Assembly: GCF_030272705.1 (NCBI RefSeq)
Contig: NZ_JARFYM010000002.1
Location: forward strand, 62,001-126,000
DNA length: 64,000 bases
Origin: Rhizobium mayense
Lineage (GTDB): Bacteria; Pseudomonadota; Alphaproteobacteria; Rhizobiales; Rhizobiaceae
Direction of reading: 5' to 3'
Position numbers and translations under genes: made by a program. This document shows positions 26,663-35,669 of this stretch, in pieces. Position 1 is the first letter of the stretch; each line of letters opens with the position of its first letter. The notes beneath the pieces are model-generated. The model had not been told where the DNA came from. It ran no database searches and was given only the letters and a program-made list of their open reading frames with translations.

Positions 26663-27298
26663 GTGACCGATCCATACGAGATTCTCGGCATCGGACGCGA
26701 TGCGAGCGAAGAACAGATCAAGACGGCCTACCGCAAGAGGGCGAAGACGGCGCATCCCGATTCCGGCGGCGACGTCGATACTTTCGGGCGGCTACAGAAG
26801 GCCTATGAGCTGCTTCTGGACCCCGTGCGCCGAAAGCTCTTCGACGATACCGGCTACGACGTCGAACTGACTGACGCTGTAGATTTACAGGCGCTGGTCG
26901 CCATCGAGAAGCTCATCACCGATATGGTTCTGGACGAGCGCGAACCCGGAACCTTCGATCCCGTCGCCCATATGCGCGCCAGTCTTATGGACGAAATCCG
27001 CAAGGCAAATTTCAGCAAAAGCGAACTGGAGCGTCATTCCGACCGTATCCGTCTTCATTTGGATCGCCTGGGAAAACGCCCCGGCAAGGATGTCGTAGGC
27101 CATATGCTGCGTGCCCGTATAAAGGCCATTGCGACGGCGATCAGCGAAACGGAAGCAAAGATCGACGCCACCGAGCGCGCCTGCGACATGCTCGAAGGCT
27201 ATCTCTATGTCATGGACACACCGATGCTCGAGGAAGAAGAACCGACTTCTGATGTCGAATGGGACGACGCGCCCGAGGCCCGCTCTGCCGCCCAGTGA
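26663..27298 (+). CDS. J-domain (DnaJ-like) co-chaperone
   Basis: This 211-residue protein has an N-terminal J domain (residues 2-65; DPYEILGIGRDASEEQIKTAYRKRAKTAHPD) with the HPD tripeptide at 31-33 that stimulates DnaK ATPase. The rest is a helical, charged tail (about 70-190) with no zinc finger or DnaJ C-terminal domain, ending in an acidic stretch. It starts at GTG 26663 after GGAGTTGGA. It is probably a specialised DnaK partner; the client is unknown. No dnaK or grpE is near. Confidence 0.85.
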   Translation: MTDPYEILGIGRDASEEQIKTAYRKRAKTAHPDSGGDVDTFGRLQKAYELLLDPVRRKLFDDTGYDVELTDAVDLQALVAIEKLITDMVLDEREPGTFDPVAHMRASLMDEIRKANFSKSELERHSDRIRLHLDRLGKRPGKDVVGHMLRARIKAIATAISETEAKIDATERACDMLEGYLYVMDTPMLEEEEPTSDVEWDDAPEARSAAQ

Positions 27299-27432
27299 TT
27301 CCCGCCGATCAAAAGCCTCCGTGAAACGCGGGAACTTTCGACCGGCAACCGGGTTTTTCCTCCGCGTTATTGTCGAAATCCGCCGGCGCCATACGACCAG
27401 TACTGGGCCGCGGATCGCACAGGGAGGACACC

Positions 27433-28146
27433 ATGATCAACGAAGATGGATACATACCGGCTGCTGAACTGGCGCAAAGGAACGGCGCCAGGTTTCCGAA
27501 TGAAAGCAATGAATACCGGCAGGCTCGAAACGACCTGCTGGCTGAGGAGATCGAGCTTCGGCGGCATATCGAGCGCGTCGCCGCGCAACGGCGTGCGCTG
27601 CCGCCGGGTGGCATGGTGAAAAAGCACTATCAGTTCATCACCCCGGACGGTCCGATCGATTTCGCCGATCTCTTCGACGACAAGGAAACCCTGCTGATCT
27701 ACAGCTACATGTTCGGACCGGAGAGAGCGCGGCCATGCCCAATGTGCACATCGTTCCTTTCGGCGCTGGACGGTGAAGTGCTCGATATCGAACAGCGAAT
27801 GGCCATCGCCGTCGTAGCTCGGTCGCCAATCGAAAGACTGCTCGATTTCCAGCGGGAACGCCGCTGGCAAAATCTGCCGCTCTATTCCGACCCGACCGGC
27901 GAATATAGCCGCGACTATCGTGCGCTCGGCACCAATGGCAGCGACGATGCGGCCATCAATGTCTTTACCCGCCGGGACGGAACGATCCGGCATTTCTGGA
28001 GCGAGGAAATGGGCCCGGTGACCGCCGACCCCGGCCAGGATCCACGCGGCGCTCCCGACCTTATGCCGCTATGGACGATTCTCGACATGACGCCCGAGGG
28101 ACGGGCAAGGGATTGGTATCCGAAGCTCATCTATGGACATGCGTGA
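27433..28146 (+). CDS. DUF899 family thioredoxin-like protein
   Basis: This 237-residue protein is of the DUF899 family, a thioredoxin-fold group. It shows LLIYSYMFGPERARPCPMCTSFLSALDGE, with C102 and C105 as a CxxC-type pair, and the family ending PLWTILDMTPEGR. AGGGAGGA precedes the ATG at 27433; the longer frame to 27370 is ignored. The function is unknown; a redox role is inferred from the fold and the cysteines. It converges on the hybrid kinase gene. Confidence 0.88.
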   Translation: MINEDGYIPAAELAQRNGARFPNESNEYRQARNDLLAEEIELRRHIERVAAQRRALPPGGMVKKHYQFITPDGPIDFADLFDDKETLLIYSYMFGPERARPCPMCTSFLSALDGEVLDIEQRMAIAVVARSPIERLLDFQRERRWQNLPLYSDPTGEYSRDYRALGTNGSDDAAINVFTRRDGTIRHFWSEEMGPVTADPGQDPRGAPDLMPLWTILDMTPEGRARDWYPKLIYGHA

Positions 28147-28161
28147 CGGGAGAGACGTTGG

Positions 28162-29865
28162 CTATTTCCCGTCGGCAACCGTGATATTGGCGACGGGGCC
28201 AGCTCCCACGGCTTTGGCGATCACCGCGGCAAGCTGTTGCTGATTGAACGGCTTTGGGAGGCGGGGCAAATCGTTGTTGCTTCCGGCCGGCAGCTCGGCA
28301 TAACCGCTCGCGAGGATGACCGGCAGGTCGGGCAGGCGCTCAGCGATCGCCGCGGCGAACTGAGAGCCTGTCATCCTTGGCATGGCATGATCGGTGATGA
28401 CCAGATGGATGTTGTCGTGATCAGCCATCAGCTTCAGCGCCTCCTCCCCTGAATAGGCCTGCAGAACGGTATGGCCAAGATCCTCCAGCATCAACGCTGT
28501 ATTCATCAGGACCAGCGCATCATCGTCCACAGCCAGAATATTGAAAGACCCGCCGCCTGCAGGTGCTGCTTCCGCGACCTGCTCATCCGCCCTCATGTCT
28601 GTCTCCGCCGCGACAGGAAGCCAAAGCTCGGCGGTGGTCCCCTCGCCCTTGCACGATTTCAGGACCAATTTGCCTCCTGACTGTGCCATCAACCCTTGAA
28701 TCATGGGCAGTCCCAGGCCTGTTCCCTTGCCCACCCCCTTGGTCGTGAAGAATGGTGTCGTTGCATTGGCAAGGGTCTCTTCGTCCATCCCCTCTCCCTC
28801 ATCCCTGACGGAGAGACAGATATAGGACCCTGCTTCCAGACCGCGCGCTTCACCCTTGGTAATCTCCTGGCACCTTGCGGCAATGACGAGGGAACCGCCC
28901 CTTGGCATGGAGTCGCGCGCGTTCACGGCCAGATTCAACAGAGCATTCTCAAGCTGGTTCGGATCGGATTTCACTCTCGGAAGGCCTAAGGGGAAATGTG
29001 TCTCGATCATCATCGATGGACCCATCGCGCCCTGCAGCAAGTCCGTCATATTGCGAACCAGCTCGATCACGTCGAACGCCTCGAGCTTGAGTTCCTGACG
29101 TCGAGAAAAAGCAAGCATCCGCTGCGTCAGCGCCGCGCCACGCTGCGCGCCTTGGATGGCGTTATCGATCAACGGCGTGATGTTGGGATTGTCGGCGATA
29201 CGCTTGCGCATGATCTCCAGGCTGCCGAGAACGGCCATCAGCAGATTGTTGAAATCGTGCGCCATTCCACCGGTCAGTTGGCCGACGGCTTCCATCTTTT
29301 GCGCCTGGAACAATTCTTCCTGCGCCTGTTCCAGCTTGCGCTGGGCATCCCTTTTTTCAGTGATATCGCGAGTGACCTTTGCGAACCCCAGAAGGGATCC
29401 GTCATCTCCGCGAATGGCGTCTATGACGACGCTCGCCCAAAACCGGGACCCATCCTTGCGGACCCTCCAGCCTTCATTTTCGAATCGTCCATCTTTGGCG
29501 GCGATATCGAGCGCTCTCCAGGGAAGCCCGGCCGTGCGGTCCTCCTCTGTGTAGAAGCGGGAGAAATGCTGGCCGAGTATTTCTTGTTGTGTGTAGCCTT
29601 TGATACGCTGGGCTCCCGGATTCCAACTGGAGACATGCCCCTCGGGATCGAGCATGTAGATCGCGTAATCTGCAACCCCCTGAACGAGGATGCGGAACTG
29701 CTCCGCGCTCTGCCTGAGTTCAATTTCCGCCCTTCTTCGTTCGGAAAAATCGCGCGTAATCTTTGCAAATCCCAGCAAATCGCCCTCCGCATTTCTAATC
29801 GCATCGATAACCGCGTGCGCCTCACCTTGGCGGTGATACTGTCCTCTGACGTTTCTAAACGTCAC
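28162..29865 (-). CDS. PAS-type hybrid histidine kinase, apparently shortened at the N-terminus
   Basis: This 567-residue cytoplasmic sensor kinase holds the tail end of a PAS domain (residues 1-45), a complete PAS domain (about 55-170), HisKA with H203 (GMAHDFNNLL), an HATPase domain (NLAVNARDSM, DEGEGMDEE, GKGTGLGLPM) and a C-terminal receiver with D492. The leading fragment AVIDAIRNAEGDLLGFAKITRDFSERR repeats the end of the second PAS, but its first about 90 residues are missing. The start is GTG 29865 without a clear ribosome site, and a stop codon lies 7 codons upstream. The gene may have lost its 5' end. No transmembrane segment or cognate regulator gene is visible. Confidence 0.85.
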   Translation of the reverse strand: MTFRNVRGQYHRQGEAHAVIDAIRNAEGDLLGFAKITRDFSERRRAEIELRQSAEQFRILVQGVADYAIYMLDPEGHVSSWNPGAQRIKGYTQQEILGQHFSRFYTEEDRTAGLPWRALDIAAKDGRFENEGWRVRKDGSRFWASVVIDAIRGDDGSLLGFAKVTRDITEKRDAQRKLEQAQEELFQAQKMEAVGQLTGGMAHDFNNLLMAVLGSLEIMRKRIADNPNITPLIDNAIQGAQRGAALTQRMLAFSRRQELKLEAFDVIELVRNMTDLLQGAMGPSMMIETHFPLGLPRVKSDPNQLENALLNLAVNARDSMPRGGSLVIAARCQEITKGEARGLEAGSYICLSVRDEGEGMDEETLANATTPFFTTKGVGKGTGLGLPMIQGLMAQSGGKLVLKSCKGEGTTAELWLPVAAETDMRADEQVAEAAPAGGGSFNILAVDDDALVLMNTALMLEDLGHTVLQAYSGEEALKLMADHDNIHLVITDHAMPRMTGSQFAAAIAERLPDLPVILASGYAELPAGSNNDLPRLPKPFNQQQLAAVIAKAVGAGPVANITVADGK

Positions 29866-30181
29866 TAAACTGTCGGAACCCGGTTTAGTTCCCTCAGAGA
29901 CCCGGAACCCTGATCAAAAGCTGCCTACGGACGTTTGCGTTTCTATTCGCTCAAGCTCGAATACATCTCTCCGCGCCGAACTCGAAATCCGTTAACTCAA
30001 TGTTTATTTTGATATAATGCAAATGCAGATTCATATGCGCTTTCTTCGGCAATGGATCGTTAACCATGACCGTACTCATCACCGCGACAACGAGGCTCGC
30101 GTGCGACCGAAAAGCCAAAGCCGGTCGTCACGACAATTCGGAATGTATGCTTGCTGTCACCCTGCTGATGCGGCCTGGCGA
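29866..30181. other. Intergenic region with an isolated -10-like TATAAT
   Basis: These 316 bases lie between the ends of the kinase (divergent start) and the M24 peptidase (stop). TATAAT at 30013-30018 on the plus strand has only a weak -35 candidate (CGTTAA near 29990), and no supported plus-strand gene follows. A 61-codon frame at 30066-30251 lacks family features. Confidence 0.4.
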
Positions 30182-31324
30182 TTACGAAAATGGCTCGCTT
30201 GGCCCTCGGGCGGGAGTGGTGAACCAATGCGGACCATCCGCTGCCATGTAGATATGGTCTTCCAGTCGAATCCCGAATTTGTCGGGAAAGACGATCATGG
30301 GCTCGTTGGAAAAACACATGCCGGCGGCGAGCGGCGTGGCATTGCCGCGGACGATATAGGGCTCTTCGTGTATCTGCAGACCGAGGCCGTGGCCAGCGCG
30401 GTGAGGCAGTCCGGGGAGGCGGTAGTCGGGACCGAGAGCATGTTTTGCAATCACCCTACGCGCTGCATCGTCAAGGCTCGAGCAGGGCGCGCCGAGCTTG
30501 GCAGCATCGAAGACCGCCTGCTGGGCCTCGCGTTCGATCGCCCAGGCCGCTTCGAATTCTTTGTTGCCGCCTTCAAATACATAGGTGCGGGTAAGATCGG
30601 AATGATAGCCGTCGATCTGGCAACCCGTGTCGACAAGCACGACGTCCCCTTTCGCAAGCGTCTGATCACCTTCGGCGCCATGCGGCAGCGAAGTCGCCGT
30701 TCCGAAGGAAACGATACAGAAGGTCGAGCCTCCATCGGCGCCGACCTGGCGATGCCGGCGGTCGATGAAGTCGACGACTTCAGAAGCTTTGATGCCTGGC
30801 TTCATCAGCGCATGCGCCTGCTTCTGGATGTCGAGCGTCAGGTTCATGGCGTATTGAATAAGAGCGATCTCGGCTGACGATTTGATGCGCCGCAGGCTCC
30901 GTATGATGACGCCGCCGTCCGTCAATCTTCCGGCGCCGAAAGCCGCCGCGAGCCTGTGGTAGAAGAAAAGCGGCAGCTCGTCGTCAAGTGCGAGCGAACC
31001 GGCTTGACCCAGCAGGCGTGAAACGAGCTCGGCGCTGTTCTCCTCTTCCTCCCACACCAAAATTTCGCCAGGTAGATGCGGCAGGGTTTCCACACGGCTG
31101 CGCTCGAAGCCCGGGACGATATAGTAAAGTGCCGTAGGCGTGACCAGGGCGCCGAGGAGCCGTTCGCTCGGATGCCAGACGAGACCGGTGAAATAGCGCA
31201 GGCTGTCCGTCGAACCCAGGAGTATTCCAGCGAGCTGCTCAGCCTCCAGCGCCTGTCTCAACCGCGCCAGCCGGAGTTGCCGTTCATCGTCAGTGATGAG
31301 GGCGACGGGGTGGGACCATGTCAT
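30182..31324 (-). CDS. M24-family metallopeptidase, Xaa-Pro dipeptidase-like
   Basis: This 380-residue protein has an N-terminal creatinase-like domain (to about 145) and a C-terminal pita-bread domain. All five metal ligands are present: D232, D243 (VDTGCQIDGYHSDLTRT), H312 (GHGLGLQIHEEP), E341 (SNEPMI) and E355 (RLEDH). It probably removes N-terminal residues from Xaa-Pro peptides or acts on related amides. A GGAAAG lies upstream of the ATG at 31324. It is monocistronic. Confidence 0.94.
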   Translation of the reverse strand: MTWSHPVALITDDERQLRLARLRQALEAEQLAGILLGSTDSLRYFTGLVWHPSERLLGALVTPTALYYIVPGFERSRVETLPHLPGEILVWEEEENSAELVSRLLGQAGSLALDDELPLFFYHRLAAAFGAGRLTDGGVIIRSLRRIKSSAEIALIQYAMNLTLDIQKQAHALMKPGIKASEVVDFIDRRHRQVGADGGSTFCIVSFGTATSLPHGAEGDQTLAKGDVVLVDTGCQIDGYHSDLTRTYVFEGGNKEFEAAWAIEREAQQAVFDAAKLGAPCSSLDDAARRVIAKHALGPDYRLPGLPHRAGHGLGLQIHEEPYIVRGNATPLAAGMCFSNEPMIVFPDKFGIRLEDHIYMAADGPHWFTTPARGPSEPFS

Positions 31325-31590
31325 CTTGCTTTCCAGTTCTCGTTGTCTGTAATTTTCCCGCGGCTCGCGCCGCGTCCTGGATCGACATTAATGCGACTGT
31401 AGGCAATATGTCGACAAGAAAACGAAAAGCAAAGAGGCGATGCTCCACGCGAGTAAACGATCCCCGGCGTGCCGGTCCGCCGCAGCCGGATTGAAGAGAC
31501 GCATTTGGTTTTGTTGAACGGGAGCGTGCGCTCGCTGACGGCTATGGAGCTGGAAGAACTCGGATATGGGGCCGGAGCTTTTGAAGAATT

Positions 31591-31803
31591 CTAGTCGGCG
31601 TCGTCCGGTATTGCTTGAATATAACGCACGATGCCATAAAAAATGCCGAAGAGAACAACCACAAAGACGCCTTGACGGATGTCATGCAGCACTGTGTGGT
31701 GATGCCTCACCAAGAGCAAAAACAAGTTGTACATGACGATGGCGAGCGCGGTCATGGCCGTTGCCAGTAAAAACACGATGTTCCGATAAATAAATCTAAC
31801 CAT
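31591..31803 (-). CDS. Small two-pass membrane protein
   Basis: This 70-residue protein starts at ATG 31803 (MVRFIYRNIVFLLATAM) with GAGG upstream. It has two hydrophobic segments (about 8-30 and 45-62) separated by a His-rich loop (LVRHHHTVLHDIRQ). No family is recognised; it may be an inner-membrane small protein. The frame extends to 31815 but 31803 has the better ribosome site. Confidence 0.6.
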   Translation of the reverse strand: MVRFIYRNIVFLLATAMTALAIVMYNLFLLLVRHHHTVLHDIRQGVFVVVLFGIFYGIVRYIQAIPDDAD

Positions 31804-31996
31804 AGCCCACCTCATTTCCTTTGATCATATAGAAGAGAAATTAGGAACGAATTAGGGACGGATCGCCCCCCTGCGGAGAACCCTACCCCCTGTGGGGATT
31901 ACAAATTGTCCATGTCGGGAAAAAGCCACAATTTCCGAACTTTCTTGTCACAATTGCCTGCAAGCGTGTCTGAAATCGGTGACGCGGTGACAAGCG

Positions 31997-33517
31997 ATGA
32001 GCCTTTCATTTCAGACCCTGGCAGCGCTGCGGTTCGGCTACGGCTTCCGTCCCGGTGAAGCGCCGCCGGCCGACAAGGACGCCCTGCTCGACCCGATGCG
32101 GGTCAGGGACGGCAACTGCCTCTTTCCAGTCGGCGGCATCGAGGCACGCCGCCAGGCGATCGGCAGTGTGATAGACCGTCTTCGCGACATCCGCGCCAGC
32201 AATATTGATGACGCCGCCAAGCGCGATGAACAGAAAACTGTCTTCAAGGAGCTTCAGCGGAGCTACCAACGCGATGCGGATGCACGCATCGCCCAGGCGG
32301 TCTTCTCACCGAACGGCTTTCAAGAGCGGCTGGCTGCCTTCTGGACGAATCATTTCTCGGTGAGCGTCGACAAGACCCAGCCGATGAAACTCATCGTCCC
32401 TCTATTCGAGGCTGAGGCGATCCGGCCTCATATTGGCGGGACGTTTCCGGATCTGCTGCGCAGCGCCACCCAGCATCCGGCGATGCTGATTTATCTCGAT
32501 CAGGCGCAGTCGCTCGGGCCGGATTCCCCCGCCGGCATCAGACGCAACAAAGGGCTCAACGAGAACCTCGCCCGCGAACTGCTGGAGTTGCATACGCTTG
32601 GCGCCGGAAGCGGCTATACGCAAGACGATGTGCGATCCGCCGCCATGGTACTGACGGGCATTACGGTCGATCGGCAGGCTGTAGAGGCCGATTTCCGCAA
32701 GGCCGCTGCAGAGCCTGGTAGCCACCAGGTGCTGGGCGTCAGCTATGGCCGAACACAACGGACCGAGCGGGATTACCTGCAGATGCTGGACGATCTGGCG
32801 CTAAACCCGAAAACCGCGGCACATATCAGCCGCAAGCTCGCTATCCACTTCATTTCCGATACGCCTCCACAAGCGATGATCGATGTCATGACCCAGGCGT
32901 GGCGAAAGACGAATGGCGACCTGATGGCCGTCTATGACGCGATGCTCGATCATCCGGCCGCCTGGACGAATGAGGGAACCAAGGCCCGGCAGCCTTTCGA
33001 CTTCGTCGTGGCCGGCCTGCGCGCGCTCGATCTTCCCAAGAACGCCGCGGCAGGAGCAATTGTCGATCCGCTCGCCGATGATGAAGATGGGGTGCAGGCC
33101 ATGGCCAGCAACAGTCCCCCAACGCCAGGCAATAGTTCCGCCACCCCCGACACTACGCTTGATCCTCAGGAAGCAAAACGCCGGCAGGCCGCGATCGACG
33201 CGACCTTCTACGTGCCACGCGGTCTCGGCATCTACGCGCTGCGGCGCATGGGGCAGCCGGTCTGGCGGCCGCCGAGCCCGGCTGGTTTTCCGGAGGGTTT
33301 CGATGCCTGGATCAATGCCGGCGAGCTTTCCGAGCGGATTTCGTGGGTGCGGCGTGCCATCGGTCGTTACGGCAAGCAGAAGGATCCGCGGCAGTTCCTC
33401 AAGGAGACGCTTGCGGACGCTGCCCGCGATGACACGATCCGGGTCGTATCGCAGGCGCCGAACAAGATGACGGGCCTGACGCTCGTGCTTGCTTCGCCCG
33501 AATTCAATCGTCGCTAG
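31997..33517 (+). CDS. DUF1800 family protein
   Basis: This 506-residue protein has the DUF1800 layout: an N-terminal FQTLAALRFGYGFRPGE motif, then RLAAFWTNHFSVSVDK, LNENLARELLELHTLG and YTQDDVRSAAMVLTG. These helical segments recur in the family; the biochemical role is undefined. It is followed 16 bases later by a DUF1501 gene. The two families occur as a pair in many Gram-negative bacteria, so they probably act together. No clear signal peptide is seen here, unlike some homologues. Confidence 0.9.
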   Translation: MSLSFQTLAALRFGYGFRPGEAPPADKDALLDPMRVRDGNCLFPVGGIEARRQAIGSVIDRLRDIRASNIDDAAKRDEQKTVFKELQRSYQRDADARIAQAVFSPNGFQERLAAFWTNHFSVSVDKTQPMKLIVPLFEAEAIRPHIGGTFPDLLRSATQHPAMLIYLDQAQSLGPDSPAGIRRNKGLNENLARELLELHTLGAGSGYTQDDVRSAAMVLTGITVDRQAVEADFRKAAAEPGSHQVLGVSYGRTQRTERDYLQMLDDLALNPKTAAHISRKLAIHFISDTPPQAMIDVMTQAWRKTNGDLMAVYDAMLDHPAAWTNEGTKARQPFDFVVAGLRALDLPKNAAAGAIVDPLADDEDGVQAMASNSPPTPGNSSATPDTTLDPQEAKRRQAAIDATFYVPRGLGIYALRRMGQPVWRPPSPAGFPEGFDAWINAGELSERISWVRRAIGRYGKQKDPRQFLKETLADAARDDTIRVVSQAPNKMTGLTLVLASPEFNRR

Positions 33518-33533
33518 AGCGAGGAGCATCCCC

Positions 33534-34718
33534 ATGGCAGACGACAAGGCTTTCTCGCTTTCCCGCCGCGGTTTCCTTGCTTCCGCCTGCTGTCTGGCGG
33601 CTGCGCCGATTTTTACGCCGGTGACCTTCGCGGCCATGCCCGGAGATAACCGATTCGTGACCATCGTGTTGCGCGGCGCCATGGATGGCCTCGATCTGGT
33701 GCAGCCATATGGCGAACCATCTTTCGTCAGCTTGCGTCCGGACATCGCACTTGCCCCTGACAAGGGGCTGGCAGATCTCGACGGCTTCTTCGGCCTGCAT
33801 CCAGCGGCCGCGGACCTCCTTCCGCTCTGGAAGGCCAAGGAGCTCGCCTTCGTCCACGCCGTGTCGACGCCCTATCGCGACGCTCGCAGCCATTTCGACG
33901 GCCAGGACATGCTGGAATCGGGCGGCGATCACGTCGCTGAGGAAAAGACAGGCTGGCTCAACCGCGCACTCGCCACCATTCCGCGCTCGACGGCACGCAA
34001 AGCGATCGACATCAACACCTCGACCGAATTGATCCTGTCCGGACCTAATCTTGTCGATGTCTGGGCGTCGAATTCCAATTTCGGCATGGGGGCGGACGAG
34101 ATGCAGTTCCTAACACGCCTTTATGCAAACGACCCCGCTTTCGCCAAGGCGATGGACGAGGCGACGCGCGCCGACCAATCGGCGAAGATGGGCGAGGAAC
34201 CAGGCACCAAACGCGGCGAGCAGATAACCGATGTCGCGGCGCTTGCCGCCAAGATGCTATTGCGCGAATACCGCATCGCCAGTTTCTCCATCAACGGCTG
34301 GGACACCCATGTGCAGCAAGCGGCCCAATTCCGCAAAGCGGCCGGTGATCTCACACAGGCGGTGTTGACATTGAAAAATACGCTCGGCCCGGATATCTGG
34401 AGGACGACGGTGGTCCTGGCCATGACCGAATTCGGCCGCACCGTCCGCCAGAACGGTTCGGGCGGCACGGATCATGGCACCGGTGGCTGCTGCCTGCTGG
34501 CGGGCGGCGCCATCAATGGCGGCCGCGTGCTCGGCAGCTGGCCGGGGATCAAGGACGAGCAGCTCTTCGAGGACCGCGATCTGATGCCCACCGCGGACGT
34601 GCGTGAGATCGCAGCCGCCATGCTTTGCCGTCAGTTCGATGTCGGCGCCGGCGACCTGACCTCCAAGATCTTTCCTGGCCTGAGCTTCGATAAGTCCTCT
34701 CAGTTCCTGAAGGTGTAG
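33534..34718 (+). CDS. DUF1501 family protein with Tat signal
   Basis: This 394-residue partner of the DUF1800 protein has a twin-arginine signal peptide (LSRRGFLASACCLAAAP), so it is exported folded. The mature part has alkaline-phosphatase/sulfatase-like motifs: VTIVLRGAMDGLDLVQPYG, HFDGQDMLESG and GWDTHVQQ, then MTEFGRTVRQNGSGGTDHGTGG, a typical metal-binding block. GAGGAG precedes the ATG at 33534. The enzymatic activity is unknown. Export of this member only suggests that the pair functions across the membrane, or that the partner's export route is not obvious. Confidence 0.9.
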   Translation: MADDKAFSLSRRGFLASACCLAAAPIFTPVTFAAMPGDNRFVTIVLRGAMDGLDLVQPYGEPSFVSLRPDIALAPDKGLADLDGFFGLHPAAADLLPLWKAKELAFVHAVSTPYRDARSHFDGQDMLESGGDHVAEEKTGWLNRALATIPRSTARKAIDINTSTELILSGPNLVDVWASNSNFGMGADEMQFLTRLYANDPAFAKAMDEATRADQSAKMGEEPGTKRGEQITDVAALAAKMLLREYRIASFSINGWDTHVQQAAQFRKAAGDLTQAVLTLKNTLGPDIWRTTVVLAMTEFGRTVRQNGSGGTDHGTGGCCLLAGGAINGGRVLGSWPGIKDEQLFEDRDLMPTADVREIAAAMLCRQFDVGAGDLTSKIFPGLSFDKSSQFLKV

Positions 34719-34724
34719 TCGCTC

Positions 34725-35600
34725 TCAGGCGCGCCCTTCCCCGATCAGTGGAAGCCCTCGCAGCATATCTCGGATGGCGATGGCGTCCCATGGCAGATGT
34801 TCGGTTATTCCTAGCCCTACCACGTCAACCTGCTCGGCTACGTCATTCAAGAGGCGGACTACTTGGGCCATGGTCATTCTCCCTCGAGGAACTCCCGCGA
34901 ACGCATCCGGAGGCGCATTCGGCATTGAGAAGTTGAGGGAACGGAACTGCACGGGATCGATGACATCAAGGTCAAAATGGATGGCAACATGCCGTGCGCC
35001 CGTCGAACGAAGCCAATCGATCACCGGTTGACTGGAATCGATCAATTGAGAGGGCGTCGCCATGCGGAGCCCAAGTCTTTCAACAATCTCCCATTCCGTA
35101 GGCGACATATCATAGAGACCTGCATACATCACCTTTTCAGGCTTGATCGGCCGGGCAACTCTCCGCGTGAAATCCGGATCGCCCTCTCCGATCAAATTGC
35201 CCAGAACCATCGCGTGCGCATGCACGAAGTGCTGTGGCGTCATCACATCGGGATGAGCATCAACCCAGAGCACAGCCAAATCACCCTCATACCGCTCGTT
35301 GAGGTATGCGAACGGGGCGAGATCAACGAGGCAGTCGCCGCCCAGGACAACAATCCTATCCGGCATTTCCTTCCTGAGGATCTCTTCCGTCGAATACAGT
35401 TGTCGCAGCAATGCGCTCCGCGCGACGATGCCGTCTTCGAGAGGGAGTTCGGAGCCATCGGGCTCGGGCACTTCGACCGTTGCGACCGGCCCCGCGGCAG
35501 CCGGGGCAAGCCAAGCCAGCAACTGCCCCCCGAAATGATAGGCCTCCAAATTTCCTCCCTGCCATTGGGGGATCTGCAAACGTAGCGTTTTCGTACTCAT
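34725..35600 (-). CDS. Arginase-fold (ureohydrolase family) protein with a variant metal site
   Basis: This 291-residue protein has the arginase/agmatinase/formiminoglutamase fold. DAHPD (D114, H116, D118) and FDLDVIDP (D210, D212) match the two later metal motifs. The first motif is VLGGDCLVDL, with C90 where arginases have the His ligand of GGDHS. That changes one ligand of metal A, so the enzyme may use one metal or act on another guanidino or amide substrate. AGGAG precedes the ATG. It converges on the DUF1501 gene. Confidence 0.85.
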   Translation of the reverse strand: MSTKTLRLQIPQWQGGNLEAYHFGGQLLAWLAPAAAGPVATVEVPEPDGSELPLEDGIVARSALLRQLYSTEEILRKEMPDRIVVLGGDCLVDLAPFAYLNERYEGDLAVLWVDAHPDVMTPQHFVHAHAMVLGNLIGEGDPDFTRRVARPIKPEKVMYAGLYDMSPTEWEIVERLGLRMATPSQLIDSSQPVIDWLRSTGARHVAIHFDLDVIDPVQFRSLNFSMPNAPPDAFAGVPRGRMTMAQVVRLLNDVAEQVDVVGLGITEHLPWDAIAIRDMLRGLPLIGEGRA

Positions 35601-35669
35601 TTGCTGCTCCTATCTTTGTCCGTGGGGCGCCGACTGCTCCCTATTCGACCGTCGAGGTCAGCGGAAATC

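Noticed and set aside
30013..30018. TATAAT hexamer as a promoter for a plus-strand gene
   Set aside because: No supported plus-strand gene follows and the -35 region is poor.
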